Shown here: piece by piece, positions 1-11,689 of the stretch
Numbering within the stretch: the stretch's first letter is position 1
Layout: each line of letters opens with the position of its first letter
NCBI GenBank assembly: GCA_963682175.1
Contig: OY821771.1
Coordinates: forward strand, 34,244,201 to 34,308,200
Source of the DNA: Triglochin maritima
Lineage: Eukaryota; Streptophyta; Magnoliopsida; Alismatales; Juncaginaceae
Length of the DNA: 64,000 nt
Direction: 5' to 3'
Notes under the pieces: model-generated
The model's input: only the letters and a program-made list of their open reading frames with translations
The model's database searches: none
Told to the model about the DNA's origin: nothing
Made by a program: the position numbers and the translations under genes

Positions 1-781
1 TCAAGACCAATCAATCATAAAACAAAACCAAAACTTCAAATCAACCACGAAAACCAAACTTTTCCCAAAAAACACCACACAAAAAACTCAAATCAGTTAC
101 AAAGAACCACATTCCTCCTCATTCTCGTCTCGAGACAGACTCCAACGCCGATCACTTCCTCCTCCTCCTCGTCGACCAACTACGTCGTGACGTCCTAACC
201 AACATCGTCAACATCTCACCTTCTTCGGACTCACTCCCGCGTCCTCTCTCGACATCTCTTTTATCGATCTCACATTCGATCGGGAGAAAATGATGGAGAA
301 TGAAAAAAATTTGGGGATAATGGAAGATTTTGAGGAGATATGTATGGTGGAAACCAAATGTTGCATATGTAGGGTGGAAACCAAATGTCGCACGTGTGAT
401 GTGACACAAAATAAATAAATAATATATGATTTAATTAATCTTTGATTTTTGTTAACTAGATTGCTGACTCAACTGACCACGTCAGGCGCGTCCCGGACGC
501 ACCGCGTCAACAAATCTTTTTTTTTTGTACATGATTAATACATAAATGATCCAAACAATTTTTTATATATCAAAGACTTTCATTGGGAATAAACTAGCAT
601 TTTGAATCCAACTTGATTTAGTTTGGGATGGAGAGTGTCTACCTCACTAACATGGGAAGATTAATCGTCACACTTGAAAATATAAGGAGCTCCAAACATA
701 AATTCCAAATGTTTCAACAAGCCAATGAATTACATGAGATATCGCTTCTTTTCTCTATTATGAAAAAGGAACCCCATCAGG
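1..781. other. Non-coding stretch, nothing recognised
   Basis: There are short open frames on both strands, but none has a recognisable domain or codon pattern. A GC-rich patch near 482-505 (GGCGCGTCC...GGACGC) resembles similar patches near 60870-60890 and 62655-62690. I cannot assign a gene, and the region ends at the target-site duplication of the following solo LTR. Confidence 0.5.
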
Positions 782-1281
782 TCTACTGTTACAACCCTAA
801 ACCCGATTAGGGGTTAATGAGTGGTTAAGGAGAGGTTTGCATGGGAAGAGGAGGCGTGTACAGTGGGCTGGTGATAGGTGAGGGGTGTAGGGTTGCGGGT
901 TACTGTTGGTGCAGGAGTTGTTGGGTTTAAGAAGAATAAATCTGTTTCTCTCTCTCTCATTTGATCTCTCTCACTCTTATTCTTTCCCTTCTTTCTGACG
1001 AACCAGAGGTTGCGGAGACGACTCCGGTGGTCGGTGAAGAGCGTGGTCGTGCGGTTCCGACGTGAAGCTGGCGGAGGTGGACGCGCGAGGAGGAGACAAA
1101 GGCAACGTTGCGCGAGCGAGGCTCCGACGGATTTCGTTGCTTTTGAGAGGTATGTCGGCTTCTTTGTGTTATATTGTTGCTCACCCTCGTGTGAGGGTTG
1201 TGTTGGTCGGTCGGGGGAGGTCGGAGACCTCTCCGGCGACGAGAACGGCGTAAATCCATGGCAGGCGCAAGATTTCAAACG

Positions 1282-1775
1282 ACCAACGGTCGACCAGATA
1301 CCTTCGGGCGGTCGACCGATGTAGTGTATTTTGCCTGACTTTAACCATCACCGGTCGAACGATGCCTTGTGGCGGTCGACCGGTAGTGCTTTGTGCTGGT
1401 GGGTCGGGTTTGTCTGTTGTGTTTCAGTCGACCGGTTCCTTGTGTTCGCTCGACCGAAACTTAAGTGTACTGAATAGAGATGCATGATAGTTTGACCGAT
1501 TATTTATATGCGTTCGACCGTTTATGACTTAGAACTGCTAGGATGTCATGGTAGTTTTCGGTCGACCGATACTCCTGAGTCGGTCGACCGGTAGTATGGA
1601 TTTGATGTTGACCAGACTCGGGATTTTGCTTCGTTCGGTCGACCGGTTTTAGACTCTTGTTCGACCGTTGGGACTTAGGTTTTGCGCAGAGTGTTCGACC
1701 GTTGCAGACTTTCGGTCGACCGAACCTTTTTGGGAACGGTCGACCGGATCACCTCTTTCGGTCGACCGTTTGTGC
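1282..1775. repeat. Cluster of CGGTCGACCG palindromes
   Basis: About ten exact or one-off copies of the self-complementary motif CGGTCGACCG, plus half-matching variants such as TTCGACCG, are spaced irregularly at roughly 20-70 bp. Equivalent clusters lie in other LTRs at about 19450-19960, 21100-21590, 23410-23780, 29235-29730, 32850-33340, 36160-36520, 54670-55320 and 57235-57625. The function is unknown. A protein-binding site or methylation-prone regulatory array is an inference. Confidence 0.85.
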
Positions 1776-2626
1776 ACAAAACTGAATTCTCAGTCCTTTT
1801 TAGGATGCCAACTCTGTTCACGGAAACCCGTGTCCTCGCCTTGTGCGTGAGGTAGGAGGTGACGGTGGGCGCGTACGCGTGCCTGCCAAGGGACCGCCGT
1901 GTGGAAGAATGTGGGTGTTCGGGACGTGTCACCTCCTTGTATGAACCGTGACTTGATGCGATGGATTGATGAACTCATTGTATAGTAACAGACCTGAGGG
2001 ATCGTGGATCCCAATGTATGATGTTGTGCGAGCACGCAACTGTCGTTGGGTGAGGTGACTAACGGTCTGGATGGCTACGGAAGTCGTTGCCCTGCCTTTA
2101 TAGCGGTGCGGTTGGTGTTTGCGGCTCGTGGAGCCTGATGATCTGGCAGACATCGGTCTGGACCCGTCCGATGTTGTGTCGGACGTATTGTTGGACCACC
2201 GATGTGTCGGTGATGCCGTCGATGTTGTTCTGGCGATGATGATTGATGGGTTGATGTTGTTCCGTCTATGTTTTCCTCAGATGGACACCTACTGAGATGA
2301 TGATTGATGGACCGACCGAGCGACAACGCCATTGGAGTGGTTTTGATTACGAAGTTACAAATCTATTTTTATGGCGCGGACCTGACAGATGCTCCTTGCC
2401 AAACCCGTGATTAGTATAACCGCGTGTGGGGAACGTCACGTCTTGTTCCGCTAGACCGTATGTGCCTACGGTATGTCTCTTTGTAAGACCCGGTGATGAT
2501 TGTCAGACTGATGTCCTGTGTTACTCTTCAGGGGAACTGTTTTTCTTACGGTTGATGATATGACATACTACTAGTATGATAAGTTCATTTGTACTACTGC
2601 ATGCATATATGTGAGCTTAGCATTCA

Positions 2627-2646
2627 GAGTTTCCTTATGGAAACTC
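2627..2646. repeat. Perfect 20-bp hairpin in gypsy LTR
   Basis: GAGTTTCCTTATGGAAACTC is an 8-bp perfect stem with a 4-nt loop. The block is conserved, with slight stem changes, in the two related minus-strand LTRs at 56408-56427 and 53958-53977, which differ widely elsewhere. Conservation suggests a structured element in the LTR transcript. Confidence 0.7.
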
Positions 2647-2946
2647 AGGCATTATTGTTGCATATTTTATTTCAGGACCGCAGTAGGTCCAGTTGGGTGG
2701 TGATCAGCGGGCGCACACATCTTGGGATCGGATCTTTTGATTCAACCACTGAGGTCGACATGATTACTTGTATCTTCTTTTGTTGTTCATAATATAATCA
2801 TGTAGCTTTTTGACAAAACTCTAATATAATATGGTGCACCGCTTAAATATTTTATGATAAGTAAAAGTCTCAGCTTTTAATTATTGATCTCTGATGTCTT
2901 GATAATAATTTTTAAATTTCTGCTGTTTCGGGATGGTACATCTACA

Positions 2947-3695
2947 AATCATGATAATTTACAAAATTAACAAAAATTTAAGCTTTCCAAGATCCAACAC
3001 AACACAACTAGAAATTATCAAAAAGAGCCCACTTTACAACAACAGGAGCCTCCAGCTACTAGAAGAAATCACATTCTCAATGGAGCTGCCTCCCCTGCCT
3101 ATGTTAAAATTGTAAAGCAAAATCTTTACTTGATTGAAAACAAACTCTGTAGCGTTTAGCTAATCGGAAAAAAGTACAAGTCCCAGAGCATTCTAAGAAG
3201 ACTAACTACAATTCAAATAACCAGTCCATCCCACTGCCCCCAACTATGATCTTCGATCGGTTAGACCTTTTTTTTGCAAGTTCGATCGGTTAGACTTCAT
3301 TAGAAGAAACTTAAAAGTAGTACATCAAAAACCACAAATTTTGTTGCCGAGATGAAATTGAGTTGTAGATTGGGCATTCAGATGGTCAGAAATTTGGTTT
3401 CTGGTCCTTACTGTTTACTTATGAAAACACAAATACCCCAACCCATATTAACACCATGTACTATAGGAACACACGCATGACACAATTGTGCAATCCAAAA
3501 ACATGGCTTATGGATGGTAAATAATTAGACCACTGTAACTAACATAGCAACGACCATTGAAGAGCTAAAATAAATCAAAACTGCACGTCTGAACTTAAAG
3601 AAAACATATTGCAATTCACGACACCAAAGCAACGAAAGCATCCTCAAACTAATAGCATTCCAAAAAGAGAGTCCAATAGCTCAAATAAAACGGAA
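2947..3695. other. 3' flank and probable 3' UTR of RPL12; no other gene
   Basis: AT-rich sequence downstream of the minus-strand RPL12 stop codon. It contains two nearby copies of a GATCGGTTAGAC word (about 3255 and 3283). No coding region is recognised, and the poly(A) site cannot be placed with confidence. Confidence 0.5.
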
Positions 3696-4196
3696 TCAAG
3701 CGGTGGGGACCTCGACGTCGCCTTCCTTGATCTCGGCCTGGAGATCCTTGGGATCCTTACCGTCGACGGTGCATCCGACGGAGACGCAGGTGCCGAGGAT
3801 TTCGAGGATGGTCCCGGAGAGGTCCTTGGCCATGGATCGGGGGCTCATCACCCTCGCGATTTCGATGACGTCGTCGATGGAGATGTTGCCGGAGTGCTTG
3901 ATGTTCTTCGTCTTCTTCCGATCCCTCTCCGGCTCTTTCAAGGCTTTGATGACCAGCGCGGCGGCGGAGGGGACGACGGAGACCTTCGCCTGCCTGTTCT
4001 GGACGGTGAGCTTCACCGTCACGCGGAGGCCCTTCCAATCCTTCGCCGTCTCCTTCGCGATGTCTTCTCCGATCTTCTTCGGGGAGAGCCCCAACGGACC
4101 GATCTTCGGCGCAAGCGAACTCGCCGCTCCCACCTCCCCTCCCGTCACGCGCACGTAAACGTCCACCACTTGCGAAGGATCCAACTTCGGCGGCAT
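3696..4196 (-). CDS. RPL12: 60S ribosomal protein L12 (uL11 family), cytosolic
   Basis: An uninterrupted 166-aa frame starts [20 protein letters not shown] and ends [10 protein letters not shown], the usual length for plant cytosolic L12. The protein binds 28S rRNA at the base of the ribosomal stalk in the GTPase-associated centre. The N-terminal domain (about residues 10-75) carries the family pattern [20 protein letters not shown]. The C-terminal RNA-binding domain (about 76-150) carries [14 protein letters not shown] and KNIKHSGNI. The ATG is fixed by the family N-terminus. No intron is needed; an intronless copy is common for this gene in plants. A TATA box and telo-boxes lie upstream, arguing for a live gene rather than a retrocopy. 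GC content is clearly higher than the surroundings. Opposite-strand open frames here (3609-4337, 3703-4158) are shadows. Confidence 0.97.
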   Translation of the reverse strand: MPPKLDPSQVVDVYVRVTGGEVGAASSLAPKIGPLGLSPKKIGEDIAKETAKDWKGLRVTVKLTVQNRQAKVSVVPSAAALVIKALKEPERDRKKTKNIKHSGNISIDDVIEIARVMSPRSMAKDLSGTILEILGTCVSVGCTVDGKDPKDLQAEIKEGDVEVPTA

Positions 4197-4241
4197 TCTT
4201 CCAAAATCACCTTCGCCTTAAAGTTTCTTGGTTTCTTACGA

Positions 4242-4347
4242 TTAGGGTTTGGGTGGGTGAGACGGCGGCGGGGGAGTGTTCCGATGGATGTGGTATTTAT
4301 ATGTAGTAGGGTTAAGGATTTAGTGTCTCTTCTTTAATTAGGGTTTT
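4242..4347 (-). promoter_or_regulatory. RPL12 promoter: TATA box and telo-boxes
   Basis: Read on the minus strand, a TATA element (CATATAAATA, 4294-4303) lies about 100 bp upstream of the ATG. AAACCCTAA telo-boxes sit in the 5' leader (4242-4250) and upstream of the TATA (4338-4347). Telo-boxes are established promoter elements of plant ribosomal-protein and other translation genes, so this supports coordinated expression with the translation machinery. Confidence 0.75.
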
Positions 4348-4399
4348 CTACGGGGGGCTTCGGTGCAAATATGTTCCCGGCTAGGATTTAGAAATATTT

Positions 4400-5170
4400 C
4401 TACGGGGGCTTCGGTGCAAAGGAAATTTTTCAATATAATATTTTTTAAAATTCTGATTCTAAATCTCCTTGACATAAAAATGTAATGACATAATTGTTTG
4501 AGAAATATTTCAAAAACTAGACTCGTTGTCACCACGTCGTAACACGTGGTAACGACAGGTTTTGGATTTTAGTATTTAAAGAACTTGACGTCTCAAACGC
4601 TTCCGTAGAAACAAAAATTTCAAAGACCTCGACAATTAAGATATTGAGTTCTAACATGAGTTTCTTCGCACAACCAAAAATGTGTACTGTCAGTTTGGAG
4701 TCCAAATGAATTCAGTACTTGTATCGTCGAGTTCATGTCCCAGAACCAAGCACATACAATGCCGAATTCTAACACTTAAAATTTTGACCGCACAGCCAGA
4801 GTCTGCATTGCATGTTTGCAGTCCACATTGAACTCGACACTTGCAACACCGAGTTCATGTTCCAGAACTTGACATGTACAACGTTGAATTTTAACACTTA
4901 GAATTTTAACTGTACAGTCAAGAGTGTACTTTACCGGTTTGGAGTCCATATTGAATTCGACAGTACTTTTAACCGGAGTTCATGTCCCAAAACTTGGCAT
5001 TTACAACGTCGAGATCTAACACTTCGAATTTTTGTCGCATAGCCAAGAGTGTGCACTGTCAGTTTAGAGTCTAAATTGAACCGACACATGCAACACCGAG
5101 TTCATTTCATAGAACTCGCAACTCAGATGTCGAGTTTTGTGCTAATATGTTTGGAGTTCAAATCATTCAT
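4400..5170 (+). repeat. Dispersed repeat with ~123-bp tandem units (left copy)
   Basis: An array of about four degenerate units is marked by GTTTGGAGTCCA-like words at 4693, 4814, 4937 and 5062 (spacing 121-125 bp). Each unit also has GCAACACCGAGTTCATG and CTAACACTTAGAATTTT. The outer shoulder (4440-4600) includes CTAAATCTCCTTGA, GAGAAATATTTC and CACGTGGTAACG. An inverted copy with the same unit and the same shoulder lies at 38040-38640. The two copies face each other across about 33 kb and may be ends of one large element. Just outside, a CTACGGGG(G)GCTTCGGTGCAAA word is duplicated (4349 and 4399). Confidence 0.75.
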
Positions 5171-6130
5171 TTGGTCGATAAGTTCATTCATATTAAATTT
5201 GTATAGCTTTTCCTGTTAAAATTTTCAAATCATTCAATCACATTCATCAGTAAGTTTCATCAATCAATCAAAAGCACAAACACAAAAGATCCTTCATTGT
5301 CCTTGTCAATTACTAACGTATAATATTTAACTTAAAATACGTTCATATTAAATAGCAAGTTCATATATTACAAATGAATCAAAAATTCATATGGATCCAG
5401 AGATTATCTCCTCCGGGTGTCATAATAAGCGGCTCTAAATGTCCAATATTCCAAACAAAATCAACTACAATACAATAATAAATAAAACCTAAACAACCAA
5501 AAAAAAATCAAACACAACAATATCTATCTATGAACTAAGAATCCAACCAACTAAACAATAAACACAGAAATAGCCATCTAAAAATCCAAATTTTAGTAGA
5601 ATAAAGCTTTCCAGTTTCTTGGACCTCTACTACTTTTCTTTACGTCTTTACTGATCCTTGAACAAATCAAACGAAAATAAGGAAATCTATCCAATTCCAT
5701 GAACTTATATTGCACATATCCAAACATGTTGCATTAACAAAAAGAAACTCATTTTTTCCATTATCCTACGTAGGAGCTTTTTTTATCCTACCAATAGTAT
5801 ACAATTATAAAAAATACCGAAAATAAATAAGGCCTTTGAGGGTCATTGACTTTTCATGGCTTTGAAAAGAATACCAAATGTTATTTTTGTTTTTGTTATT
5901 TTTTGTCTTAATTACAAATCATATCATTCTCCTTCCCAACATCCCTAATCCCAAATATTTCTCCCCTAAATCCCAGAACATCACTCCAACCATCCTACCT
6001 AATACACCTTGAGTATTAAGATCGATTTTCATCATGTAAGCTTTAGTTTGGTCTTTTTTCGATTTTATCTCTTGATTTTTGGATCATTTTGTGATTTATT
6101 TTGGGTTATCATCTATTGGGTTTGAATTAT
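5171..6130. other. AT-rich stretch without a recognisable gene
   Basis: Mostly A/T-rich low-complexity sequence, including an A-rich block at about 5450-5600. A similar A-rich block follows the inverted repeat copy at 37600-37970, though I could not align the two. No domain or RNA gene is seen. Confidence 0.5.
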
Positions 6131-6137
6131 CACCGAT

Positions 6138-6785
6138 TTGGTAACAAGTTGGCTCGTTGCCACAAACGAGTTGGTTCATTGTTCCAAACAAGTTGGCTCA
6201 TTTGGTCCCAACATACTAGCGAGGTCGATCAAAGAAGTTGACTTGTTTGGTCCAAACAAGTTTGGTTGTTGTTCCAATAAGTTGGTTCAGGACGCAAGTG
6301 TCCAGATCAGGATGAGTTTGTTCCACTCATGACACAAATTTGTTCCACTGGTCCAAACAAGCTGGGCGTTGTTCCAAACAAATTGGTTTGGGACGCAAGT
6401 GCCCTGCTCTGAACCACTCGGGATGCAAATCTGTCCCGCTGGTTCAAACAAGCGAGCTCGTTTGGTCCAAACAAACTGGGTCGTTGTTCCAAACAAGTTG
6501 GGTTGGGATGCAAGTGTCCCGCTTGGGACGAGTATGTCCTGCTTAGAACATAAATATGTCCCTTTGATCCAAACAAGTTGGGTCGTTGTTCCAAACAAGT
6601 TGGTTCGGGACGCAAGTGTTTCGCTCGGGACGAGTTTGTCCCGCTCTGGACTGTTCGGGACGCAAATATGTCACATTCAGGACATAAGTGTGTCCGGTCC
6701 GAGACATCATTGTCCCGCTCAAGACGAGTCTATCCACTCGGGACGCAAGTGTACCGCTCCGGACCAGTCTGTCCCACATAGGTTG
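6138..6785. repeat. Array of short words: CCAAACAAGTTGGGTCG and GGGACGCAAGTGTCCCGC
   Basis: Two interleaved word types recur with small changes. One is ~26 bp around CCAAACAAGTTGG(G)TCGTTGTT. The other is ~20 bp around GGGACG(C/A)(A/G)AGT(G/T)TGTCCCGCTC, which is itself an imperfect inverted repeat (GTCCCG/CGGGAC). Open frames across the array are fortuitous. The same words recur at 9.5-9.8, 11.7-12.2, 12.6-12.7, 13.1-13.9, 16.2-17.06, 25.4-25.9 and 37.16-37.28 kb. They resemble subterminal arrays of large DNA transposons. Confidence 0.8.
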
Positions 6786-6939
6786 AAACGACTTGTGTCA
6801 TTGCAACTTAATTAACAATCTGGATCGTTTAAAAAATAGACTTTCTTAGGTCCTCCCAACAATTAGTAATTTCTTTTCATCTTTAAAAATGTTTTTATAA
6901 TAACTAATTATTCTTGTGTGATTTGAATGTAGGTCTTCA

Positions 6940-9285
6940 ATTGAGTTTGTGATTTTGTTTAGGTATAAGAATCAACTCAAACTCCACACATTAAGGAGGA
7001 ATACTACACATACTGAATTGGTGGATTTTGTTCGATCATATTGGCAATGTTTAGGTCCTAATCTACAATTCTCTTCTAAAGTGCTAGAAGATGGTGATAG
7101 TGTTGCTACTCTTGTTACCGACGATGATGTATATCTATGTTTTGTGTTACTCTCAAGTCTTGGTTTGTTTTGCATTAAGATTGATGCGGTTGTTCCCATC
7201 GAAGTTGAGTTTCCTGACGATGAGGGACACACAACCACCAATGTACCAATTGTGGAGGTGACTCTAGAAGAAGAAAAACATGTCCTAAAAAATTATTGTT
7301 TGAAACACCTGTACGCTCCATTGTTAATTTGAGTCCAATGGGCACACCAATGGCAAATAGTCCCTATGAGACTTCTAGTGGATCAAAGAGAATGAAATCG
7401 TCACCATTCTCCACAAACACGGAGGACAATTCACAGTTCTATACCGTTGAAGATTGGATGAAGCAATCTGGTTGTGGTACAAGTACTTCGAATAGATTGA
7501 TCGATTGTTGGGAAATGGAGATTGAAAGTGTTGGTCAAGAATTTGAAAATGCTATAATATTTATGAAATGTCTCACAAAGTATGCATTATCTTGTTGTTT
7601 CAACTACAAGTTTTTGAGAAATTGTCCTTCCTGAGTTACCGCACATTGTGTGAAGGATAATTGTTCATGGCGCATGCATGCAATCAATTCCTCTTGTTCT
7701 GGTCGTATTCTCATAAAAGAAGTTGTGAAAGAACATACTTGTGGTGGTGGTGGAGTTGGAATAATAGGTCATCCCAGAACATCAAAGAGTTTTGTTGATG
7801 ACATCGTGACGCGTAAGTTGAAACAGCGACCAATGTATCAACCATGTGAACAAGCATATCTCGTGAACTTGGGGTGCAAATACCATAGATTCAAGCTTAG
7901 AAAGGTAGAGAGCTAGCGATGAATAAGTTATATGGAGATGAAAGTAAGTCTTTTGACAGACTTAGATGATATCGAGAGGCTATACTTGCAAGCAATCCAA
8001 GTTCTTTAGTGGACTTGGATTGGGACACTGAAAGCCGATGGTTTAGAAGATTTTTTTGGCATTTAATGGTATTACAGTCGGGTTTAGAAATGATTGTCAA
8101 CCATTATTATTTTTATGGTACTTTTTTGAAGATGAAGTACCAAGGCATTCTTCTTGCGGCTACCGAAGTCAACGGGCAGACTGAGATGTTATCGTTGGCT
8201 TTCACCGTAGTTTCAGCCAAGAACGAGGAAAATTGGGAATGGTTTTTGCAAAACCTAAAGAAAATTCTTGTACAAGGTATAACTTTAACATTCGTTTCCG
8301 ATCGTTGTAAAGGTCTGACTTATCTGTTCCACGGATTTTCCTAACTTGTCACCATGCCTATTGTTTACGCCACTTGGAAGACAATTTTAAAGTTCAAGTT
8401 CTTCAACATGTTGCTAAGACAATTATTTCAAGTAAGTTAGCGTCATTTGTAATGTTAAAAATATTACAATGTCTAAGTATATTATGTTTTTCCTCACAAG
8501 ATGTTGACCCTTCTCTGAAAATGTGTTTACGCTTATCATGCTTGTGAGTTCACTGAAGCATATGACTAGTTATTTACCATTTCTATACGTGAGAAAGAAT
8601 TCATTGACTCCTCTATTCCTGAACATCGGGAAAATGCGCTATTCCAAAGTGAACGATATGGAAATATCTATTCGAATGTGGCGCAGAGCTTTAATGCGTG
8701 GATTCTTGTCACGAGAAACATTGCTATATCTGAGCTTGTTGATCAAATTCGCTTGCAGATAATGCAACTTTCTAGTAGAAGTAGAATTGCATCCTTTGAG
8801 TGGATAGTTACTTGTGTCTTGAAGTAGAGAAAAGATTCTTACAAAATAAATTTCTGAATTTCGAGGAGTAGAATGTTCGATTTCATTTTTGGACACGATA
8901 ATTAAGGTACACACAACTCTTTCTTACACCGTAAACGTAGAACAATTCGATTACACTTGTCTTAAATGACACATTTTTCAGATTCCTTGCCCTTATGCTT
9001 GTGCAGCAATACAATTCCTTGGTAAAAATATTCACGATTATTGTAGTTTATATTAGACTTTTAATATGTATGTTGCAACATATGCATCCTCAATTTTTCC
9101 AATATGTAAAGCCGATGGGGAAAATGCTGAAAAATCTGATATCATAATACATTGAGTAACGAAACCACGTTGTGGGAGGAGAAAGAAGAAGAATTTCATA
9201 AACAACACGAACTTGAAGTTATCATCTGTGGTCATTGCAAGCGTAAAAAGACACCACAACCGAAGAACTTGCACATATCCAATTG
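6940..9285 (+). pseudogene. MuDR/Mutator-like (MULE) transposase, decayed
   Basis: The full domain order of a plant MULE transposase can be followed across shifted frames. The N-terminal acidic domain is at 6949-7240 (THTELVDFVRSYW). The DBD_Tnp_Mut domain is at 7560-7790 (KYALSCCFNYKFL, CSWRMHA, VKEHTCGGG). The MULE catalytic region is at 7990-8450 (SSLVDLDWDTESRWFRRFF, GTFLKMKYQGILLAATEVNG, TFVSDRCKG, HHAYCLRHLEDNF). The family pattern NALFQSERYGNIYSNVAQSF is at about 8635. A SWIM-type zinc finger (IPCPYACAAI) is near 8985-9015. The C-terminal zinc knuckle (HHNRRTC) is near 9260. Several stops and frameshifts, for example a TGA near 7970 and breaks near 7320, 7635 and 8343, make it non-functional. 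Confidence 0.88.
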
Positions 9286-9419
9286 CATATGATTTTTGAG
9301 TATTAAACCATTAGTATATTGTACAATTTAACTTGTTAAGTGAACTTCCTATGTTCTATTTCTGAACCATTTGTGTTGTTACAAAAATGCTAAAAATACG
9401 AGTTGTAAAAAACATTTCT

Positions 9420-10025
9420 GAACTTGTCATTAAACAACATGTCCAAGATGAGACAATTTAATCAACAACAAATGATTGTCGTTTCACTGTTAGACCATTA
9501 ATATGTAATTGTGTTTAATCGTTAAGTGAACTTCTCTAGGGACGAGTATGTCTCGCATAAGGACGAGTTTGTCTAGCTCGGGAAGCACGTGTCCCGCGCA
9601 GGACTATTATGTCCCGTATAGGGACGCATCTATCCCGCTCGGGACGCAAGTGTTCCACTCAAGACGACTCTGTCCCAAGCTATAAAACTCACCAAACTAG
9701 TTGGGTCGTTAGACGAAATGACCTGGAAAAAGAGTTGTAAAAATCACCAAAATAGCTGGGTTGTTCGACCAAATAAGTTGGGTCATTCCATCAAACGAAC
9801 TAGATCGTTTTAACTTAATTAACAACTTGCGTTGTTTAAAATCTTCTCTCTAAGACATGAAACAACTTGTCCAATATGAGACAACTTAATTAACAACATA
9901 TCCAATTGCAAATTATTGTTGTTTGAGTGTTTAACCATTAGTGCATAGTTCAATTTAATTTGTTCCATGAACTTGTTACAAGTTAATTTGTACCCACATT
10001 GAGACAGGACAAACAATCTTGTTAC
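9420..10025. repeat. Word-array block, copy 1 of a ~2.4-kb spaced duplication
   Basis: Contains GGGACGAGTTTGTC/CCCGC words (9538-9680), AAACGAACTAGATCGTT-type words (9690-9815) and a tail with CCAATATGAGACAACTTAATT. The same order of words recurs at about 11790-12435, so the segment was duplicated and then diverged. Confidence 0.7.
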
Positions 10026-10370
10026 AATCTTGTATCCACAAGGGGACTAATGAACCAATGAACGACTAGACTATCACGCCATCAATTTTGGAAACAAATC
10101 AAATAGTTGGTAGAAGGGCAGGACTGGTGTAACTTGAAGGAATAAATCAAATAGTTAATAAAAGGGGCATGACTGGTGGAACTTGAAGGAATAATGTCCC
10201 TCCATGCCAGTTTTGGGAAGCCAAACAACCATCTTACGAAATGAAAAACCCCATGACAAACTGTGTCACCTTCCATAGTTCCATTCCTTCTATAATATCA
10301 TTGTTTATAGTGTATTCATTCATACTTCCCAACCTTAAACACAATTGGAACTACCACTACTCCAGTAAAA

Positions 10371-10786
10371 ATGATCTTTCAACAAATTTCCCTCTTTTAG
10401 TATTTTAGTGATGACGAGTGGTTTCCCGATGGACCGATATGGTGTCGATATCCCATTGTTGACATACCGGGGGTCCTAGGACTACCCTATCGCGGTGTGG
10501 TTTCAAGGCCGCAGAGATGTGGTCTGCCACCCCCGGCACCGATAGCCGCAAGTTCTACATCTGCGGCTCAGAGATGTCGTACCTTTTTTGCCGATACTAC
10601 TTCTGGGACGATTGCACACCGGCACCACCGATAGAGGGACCCGACCAGATAGTAACTGACCCAGGGCTACGTGAAATGCACTGGTCAATAGCGAAGTTGG
10701 GTCAGACGATAGAGGTGCAACACATTATCTTCTATCCAGTCGGGCGACGCCTGATTAGAAACGTCTCTTCCCTTAGGAGAGATTAG
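10371..10786 (+). pseudogene. GRF-type zinc-finger small ORF, copy 1 (broken)
   Basis: It starts with ATG at 10371 (MIFQQ...), aligned to the minus-strand copy at 14912-15952 (MAFQI...). Both then read SDDE-like acidic residues and GPIW. Cysteine and aromatic positions fit a plant GRF zinc finger: RCGF...SRKFYICGS...FCRYYFWDD. A C-terminal helix follows (LREMHWSIAKLGQTIEVQHI). GRF fingers bind nucleic acid, and small GRF proteins often occur in plant transposon regions. This copy is broken by a TAG at 10398-10400 and a frameshift near 10495. It lies between word arrays downstream of the MULE transposase, so it may be an accessory transposon gene. The family call is by eye. Confidence 0.6.
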
Positions 10787-10789
10787 ATA

Positions 10790-11660
10790 TGTTTGGTGTG
10801 TGTTTGTGACTTTGTTTATGTATTAATTTATATATGTAGCTCCATGTTTTGTTTGTTGTTTCTCACTATCAATATTTTTGGTTAAATATATGTAGTTTCA
10901 TGTTGTGTTTGCTATATGTAGTTCCATATTGTGTTTGCATGTTCTCCCTATCAATACGAACAATACAATTTCCCATTGAAAAATAATGTTTCCGATAATT
11001 TAAGAGGGTTGGAAAGGAAATTAGAGCCTCTCATCCGCCCTAAACCCAAAAAACCATAAATCCAAAATCCACCAATCTGACACCAAAAATCCTAGAAATG
11101 GAAGCATGCATGCACATTCCAAGGCGGTAAAAAGCAAGTTGACTAAGTATTCTAGTGAGGTGACTGTCATACCGTGAGGGGACTGTCCCTTCCTCTGAGG
11201 GGACTTGCTTTCTTTAGAGCTTACTTAATCCCTTCATCCCAAAAAAATTGAGCTACACACAACTTACTTACACCGTAAATGTAAAACATTGAGCTATTGA
11301 GCTACACACAACTCCTTACAACGTAAATGTAAAACATTGGGGGTGCAAATACCATACATTGGGCTACACACTTCATCCCAAAAAAATGACCTACACACAA
11401 CTCTTACACCGTAAATGTAAAACATTGGGGTGCAAATACCATATATTGGGGTTGAGTCGTCCTGTGAACTGTTAGGGGATCGAGTCGTAAACTATAAAAA
11501 TCACCATAAACTGAGTCAACCCGTGAGGGGACTGAGTCATCCTGAAGTGGTATTATCCTGTCAGGGGAGGGACTCAATCATCCCTTTAGGGAACTATTTC
11601 TTCCCGAGAGGGTTCTTAGTCATCCCGCGAGAAGATTGTCCCGTCCCGAGAGGAGACTAA
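10790..11660. other. Non-coding, with GAGGGGACTG-type repeats
   Basis: TGTAGTTCCATGTTGTG-like words recur at about 10835-10940. From 11150 to 11655 the sequence carries variants of GAGGGGACT(G)TCCCGTC and repeated CACCGTAAATGTAAAACATTGG words. No coding region is recognised. A homopolymer of about 14 G follows near 11670-11683. Confidence 0.55.
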
Positions 11661-11689
11661 ATTGTCCAGGGGGGGGGGGGGGGTCAAGG

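Larger units (their letters stand above)
787..2941 (+). mobile_element. Solo LTR, gypsy-type family G (complete, with TSD)
   Basis: A 2155-bp LTR begins TGTTACAACCCTAAACCC and ends CGGGATGGTACA. It is flanked by the 5-bp duplication TCTAC (782-786 and 2942-2946). The same LTR family lies in reverse at 56116-58153, where a tRNA-iMet primer-binding site and a gypsy-type gag follow it, so the family assignment rests on that copy. No internal region is present, so this is a solo LTR formed by LTR-LTR recombination. It contains a CT-rich stretch near 940-990, a cluster of GGTCGACC palindromes (1280-1780) and a perfect hairpin (2627-2646). Open frames inside it (for example around 814-1324 and 1668-2332) are LTR sequence, not genes. 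Confidence 0.9.

Noticed and set aside
814..1324. 154-aa minus and 104-aa plus frames as genes
   Set aside because: They fall inside the solo LTR 787-2941 and overlap each other on opposite strands. A collinear LTR copy at 56116-58153 does not preserve them.
1282..1775. CRISPR-like array (repeats of GGTCGACC)
   Set aside because: Repeats are only ~10 bp, irregularly spaced and in a plant LTR. There are no cas genes or uniform spacers.
3609..4337. 242-aa plus-strand frame
   Set aside because: It is antisense to RPL12 and is explained by the GC-rich codon pattern of that gene.
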